DNA of 64,000 nt from Prosapia bicincta (taxonomy: Eukaryota; Arthropoda; Insecta; Hemiptera; Cercopidae). The position numbers and the translations under genes are program-made. Location: positions 169,660,524-169,724,523 of the forward strand of contig JBAIZL010000002.1 in the NCBI GenBank assembly GCA_036971475.1, in the 5' to 3' direction. Below are positions 57,890 through 64,000 of this stretch, one piece after another (positions within the stretch are counted from its first letter, which is position 1; every line of letters starts with the position of its first letter). The notes beneath the pieces were generated by a model. The model was not told where the DNA came from, searched no databases, and saw nothing but the letters and a program-made list of their open reading frames with translations.

Positions 57890-59115
57890 TTAGGCCTAAA
57901 TCTAGACTGCATTTATAACTAAATGTAGGTAGTACCCTCAACTAAATGTAGGTAGGACCCTTAACTAAATCTAGTTACTACCCTTAACTAAATGTAGGTA
58001 GTACCCTTAACTAAATGTAGGTAGGACGCTTAAACTAAATCTAGTTAGTACCCTTAACTAATGTAGGTAGTACCCTTAACTAAATTTAGGTAGTACCCTT
58101 AACTATATTTAGGTAGTACCCTTAACTAAATTTATGTAGTCCCCTAACTAAATGAAGGTAGTACCCTAAACTAAATGTAGGTAGTACCCTTAACTAAATG
58201 TAGCTAGTACCCTCAACTAAATGTAGGTAGTACCCTTAACTAAATCTAGATAGTACCCTTAACTAATTGTAGGTAGTACCCTTAACTAAATGTAGGTAGT
58301 ACCCTTAACTAAATCTAGATAGTACCCTTAACTAATTGTAGGTAGTACCCTTAACTAAATGTAGGTAGTACCCTTAACTAAATGTGGGTAGTACCCTTAA
58401 CTAATTGTAGGAGTACCGTCAACTAAATGTAGGTAGTACCCTTAACTAAATCTAGATAGTACAATTAACTAAATGTAGATAGTACCCTTAACTAAATGTA
58501 GATAGTACCCTTAACTAAATGTAGGTAGTATCCTTAACTAAATGTGGGTAGTACGCTTAACTAAATGTATATAGTACCCTAAAATAAATGTTAGTACCCT
58601 TAACTAAATGTAGGTAGTACACTTGACTAAATGTAGGTAGTACCCTTAACTAAATGTAGGTAGTACCCTTAACTAAATCTAGATAGTACCCTTAACTAAT
58701 TGTAGGTAGTACTTTTAACTAAATGTAGGTAGTACCATTAACTAAATGTAGATAGTACCCTTAACTAAATCTAGATAGTACCCTTAACTAAATGTAGATA
58801 GTACACTTGACTAAATGTAGGTAGTAACCTTAAATAAATGGCGGTAGTACCCTTAACTAAATATAGGTAGAACCCTTAACTAAATCTAGATAGTACCCTT
58901 AACTAAATGTAGGTAGTACACTTGACTAAATGTAGGTAATACCCTTAAATAAATGTAGGTAGTACCCTTAACTAAATGTAGGTAGTACCCTCAACTAAAT
59001 CTAGATAGTACCCTTAGCTAAATGTAGGTAGTACCATTAACCGATTGTATTTAGTACCCTTAACTAAATGTAGGTAGAATCCTTAACTAAATCTATATAG
59101 TACCCTTAAAGAAAT
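57890..59115 (+). repeat. 23-bp minisatellite, about 53 units
   Basis: Unit GGTAGTACCCTTAACTAA followed by ATGTA. Variants GTAGGT, CTAGAT and GTAGAT alternate locally without a clear longer period. A few units carry 1-3 bp deletions. Confidence 0.96.
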
Positions 59116-60642
<1,527 letters not shown>

Positions 60643-61508
60643 CAGTAAACTCCCGATTATTCGTGGGCGGATTAACCGGTTTGCGGATTATCCGGGGTAT
60701 GCCATTGTTTTACAAATATCCAATTTTTATTCCAATCAGGCTCATGTGTTTCAATTTCCAAACGGTGAATTAAGACATAAATACATATAAGGCCTAATAG
60801 AAGTTAAGATGAAGGGAATAGATATGTAAATATGTACGTACTAATTTTAACATTGAAAGGGAAGCAACCCGACGCGGGCCAGCGAAATAAAAGGGGCGAG
60901 CAGACTACTGTATATAAGAGACAATGACAAAATGCTTGGACGCCCGAAAACCTATTGTGTATCATAAGATTGTAAACAAATGTCAGCCAATCTCGGCTAT
61001 AAATAGTCTAGGACGTGACATATCCATTATCCCTGTCTGTTATATACATTATCGTTCTTTATGGCTATGTGACACAAGTAGACACTGTGCGACAAAATGG
61101 TTCTCAAGAAACTTAGATCGCACATTAAGCTAAATCAATGCTCACAAAAAAACAGACGAAAGAGACAGATTTTTTTGTTAAAAAGTGAAAGTATTATGTG
61201 TAAAGGAAATTACATATGTACATACATACTTACTTTTGACATATACTTATGTACGTATTGTAAATAGTTAGACATATAAATGTACATGTTATAATCCGTC
61301 AAATACATCGACATTTTAAATTATTTTCTGTATTTATTTTGTCCTCTGAAGATTATTTGTGAATTGCATTAACCGGGGTCATTATTTGTGTAGCTTATGG
61401 TATAATAATCGATTATCGATCGTTTTGCGTTCATAGCGGATTATCCGGGGAATTCGTTATCCGGCGTTGCCGGGCCACCCTATTCCACGGATAATCGGGA
61501 GTTTACTG
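60643..61508. mobile_element. Pogo/Tigger-like DNA element, 866 bp
   Basis: Left end CAGTAAACTCCCGATTATTC and right end the complement of CAGTAAACTCCCGATTATCC. GTGG follows in both, so about 24 bp match with one difference. A further inverted pair GCGGATTATCCGGGG lies inside both ends (from about 60,700 and at 61,437). The right flank is TA (61,509-61,510); the left flank is CA, probably a mutated TA. Such GATTATCCG-rich ends are typical of pogo/Tigger elements. No transposase is recognised; a 69-codon frame inside (60,924-61,133) has no motif. Confidence 0.82.
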
Positions 61509-61510
61509 TA

Positions 61511-62639
61511 CCTATGGTTACTGAAAACATCTATATCCATCGCCTAATATATATGAAATCATTCGGCATCATAGCTACTTCGGTAAATGAACTTCAATCA
61601 GTATTTCTTGGACTTAGGCGTAAATAATAGCCTAATTCTATATTCATTTATTTCAAATAATACGTTAACACACACAAATTAGAATCCATTTTATTATATT
61701 AAAGGATTAGTATTATTATAATAAAATAATTTGGTAAGATTTATTTTTTAAATTATTATATTTATTAACCTATAAATTGAAGATGTTTTCAATTCAATAG
61801 TATTTTATTAACATTGTACAATAAATAAAGTAATAAAACATAGGCGTTAAAAAGCTGTTATGCAAACTAACGTAAACACATAAAAATTTATGAAATCTTA
61901 TTGTTGTATGAAATCTTATTTTCACTTAACTTAGGTTTCAACTGTACGTCATAGCGGGATTACTGCCGTCTATTGGTTATTAGTTCACTGGTAATTCTTA
62001 ATTTCACTATATGTGCCTGATTATTTATCATCGCCGATACTTTAAAATATTTTATTTTTTTGTAATATTTATCTACACTGATACTACGAAATAAATGTGC
62101 TATTGGTTTCTTTATATCTCTCTCTGCTGCTTCTTTCAATTTTAGATGGTTTTAGTTAATAATATTGTTAATATAGTCTGCGTCTTTCTAATTACTGATT
62201 CTATTTTAAATTTGTAAAATTAAGAAGACGTATTAAACTTTGTCAATTTCCCAAAACTTCATAAAGTGAGGTTATGTACATTACTGAGAGGCTGCTGGTA
62301 TAACGAAATCTCCCATCATTGAATGAGCAGGCAATAACTCGCAGACAAGACTAATCACACACCATTGTTTTTGGACCTGCGCAATGTAGCCGTCCACTCA
62401 TTGTTGTCGCCGGGCGATGGTACTAATAACAGAAATTATTCTGTAGAGTCTGTCGAGGCCCTTCACAGCGAGATCTAACGAAACAGTTATCTCGTCTATA
62501 CGATACCTGTTGCCCGCGAGTACAGAACTGCTATTTATAAAATGTTTAGATGGTATGTTAAATCTTCAAATGTATAAAATGTGAAGGTTCTATATACAGG
62601 ATTGTAGTCTTGAAGAATTAATTATGCTAAACCGTAGAT
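61511..62639. other. No gene seen; possible DR1 crumb
   Basis: AATAAAGTAATAAAACATAG and GCGTTAAAAAGCTGTTATGC at 61,822-61,865 resemble the DR1 interior. Otherwise nothing recognised. Confidence 0.5.
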
Positions 62640-63070
62640 GTTAGAGCAAGCAATATGAACAAAACATTTTTAAAGCTAATTCCTACTTAGGTCAAAAAAG
62701 AAACATTTTATTTTAGCTACTTCTTATTAAATAATTACAATTATAATGAATAAAGTAACACAAAGTATGTGTTGAAACAGCTGATCTAGAACATAGCCTA
62801 TAACATAAAATCAGCTTTTTTATGAAATGATATGTCGTCACTTATTTTAAGCCAAATGAGACGAAATAACTATATTACATACCTTGCCCCTTTTGTGAAA
62901 GGTTTTTCTGCTATATAAAACCAAAATAATTCATTATTAAATTTAATTAAATAATTAAAAAATTTTTAAATTTATGAACATCAATTGTCATCTACTACAA
63001 GTTTAAAAAATGTATTTGAACTAAAGTGGTTGAACTAGAAATATTTTATTAATGATTGAAAATTGCTACA

Positions 63071-63134
<64 letters not shown>

Positions 63135-63170
63135 TGTGAACTAATAGAAGGAGTTGAATAACCGTTATAT
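62640..63170 (+). repeat. Dispersed repeat family DR1, full-length with (AT)n
   Basis: The most complete copy: AATTCCTACTTAGGTCAAAA, TTAAATAATTACAATTATAA, GTGTTGAAACAGCTGATCTA, CATAAAATCAGCTTTTTTAT, CCAAATGAGACGAAATAACT, TTAATGATTGAAAATTGCTA, (AT)n 63,073-63,131, then GTGTGTGAACTAATAGAAGG. No coding frame, no clear terminal repeats. Confidence 0.9.
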
Positions 63171-63754
63171 GCTCGAACAACTGCACAATTTGAATAATAT
63201 TCTCTTAATGTGTTAAAAATGTGTGTTTCAGATTTATATTATAAAAAAGTGTGTTTAGAATGTATATTATAAAAATGTAATTAATTTCCGTAACTCTTGA
63301 ATTATTCTTAAAATTTTATGAGTGTAAAAAGAATTTTTAAGTCCTTTGTAAAGTTTAAAAATACATATGAAAAGACATGTGCTTCATTAGAAACCTGAGA
63401 AAGGTTGCATGAATAAAAACGGTTCGAGGCTCTGTTAATAGTGAATGATATGCGCGTCTGATACGGACTGAGTTTGTTCTGTATAACAGTCGCGCTGTGT
63501 AACTCATTGTAAACATAAAGTACAAGCATCGAATGTCGCATGTCTAGGCTTAGGAAAGGTCGCGGGATGTTAGACCAGAATAACTTAGCCTAACCCGTGG
63601 CCGTTTACGTCTTTCCTGTGGAATTAGCTTCGACAAAGTGCTTACCTTTGATATTCCTCGCTTTATTTAAGAAATATCTGTGATTATGTTCAGAAAAAAA
63701 AAATTTGTCTATTTTTTTCATTGTATAAATGCTTACTTTTCTTTGATTTCCGCG
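63171..63754. other. No gene seen
   Basis: A 77-codon frame at 63,308-63,541 (minus) has no domain. Confidence 0.55.
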
Positions 63755-63788
63755 CCCTACAATTTCTTCTACCAGTTCTCACTCTCTT

Positions 63789-63878
<90 letters not shown>
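63755..63878 (-). repeat. DR1 3' tail with long (AT)n
   Basis: CTACAATTTCTTCTACCAGT and TCTCACTCTCTTTAA, the DR1 tail on the minus strand, then about 86 bp of AT with one phase break (63,792-63,878). The rest of DR1 is missing. Confidence 0.7.
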
Positions 63879-63881
<3 letters not shown>

Positions 63882-64000
63882 TTAAAAGTATTCTTGTTTT
63901 TGAAATATTTTTAATTTATTAACTATATATACAAGAAAACATATCACCATATTTAATATATTAATATATATATAAAACAATATATACATAACAATAAATA

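Noticed and set aside
63408..63432. GGTTCGAGGCT as a Pol III B-box
   Set aside because: No A-box at the right distance upstream and no cloverleaf.

Overview
The window looks like non-coding DNA from a eukaryote, most likely an arthropod and possibly an insect. It is visibly AT-rich, has no convincing open gene, and is full of long (AT)n microsatellites, minisatellites, foldback repeats and decayed transposons. Arthropod affiliation is inferred from a DD41D mariner-type transposase relic, a short (CCTAA)3 telomere-type motif, a LINE reverse-transcriptase relic, and hammerhead-ribozyme repeats like those of Penelope-like elements. Species cannot be named from the sequence.

Layout. 1-14,700: AT-rich DNA with foldback repeats, a pogo-like miniature element (3487-3916) and hammerhead motifs. 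14,700-23,370: one tandem satellite array of about 61 monomers of 142 bp, with diverged edges, an internal 17-monomer duplication and an inverted monomer just outside the right edge. 25,770-28,494: two internally deleted mariner-like elements in opposite orientation, with a 19-bp minisatellite abutting the terminal repeat of the first. 28,500-41,400: several copies of a dispersed repeat of about 0.5 kb with an expandable internal (AT)n tract, plus palindromes carrying hammerhead motifs, a 69-bp minisatellite inside a foldback element and a LINE relic. 42,500-51,430: a 35-bp minisatellite, a 19/38-bp array split by a 2,014-bp insertion (CTAG target duplication), and a diverged second copy of that insertion (ATAC duplication). 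53,200-59,115: 23-bp, 27-bp and second 23-bp minisatellites around a nest of four mobile elements. 60,643-61,508: a pogo/Tigger-like element. 62,640-63,878: further copies of the (AT)n-carrying family.

The strongest hidden signal is a set of hammerhead-type ribozyme folds. Six have a fully conserved core (CUGANGA ... GAAA ... UH). At least five more are diverged. All intact ones share a short stem I with GAAA opposite the core, one extra U before stem II, and a very short self-complementary stem III, which suggests that two molecules pair to form the active fold. Most lie in the arms or loop of perfect or near-perfect DNA palindromes. A second theme is that several minisatellites sit inside or directly against transposon sequence (the 69-bp, 50-bp and 26,343 19-bp arrays, and the AT tracts), so transposition and tandem expansion appear linked here.

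No functional protein-coding gene, tRNA or rRNA is supported. The long readable frames are tandem repeats whose period lets stops be avoided.
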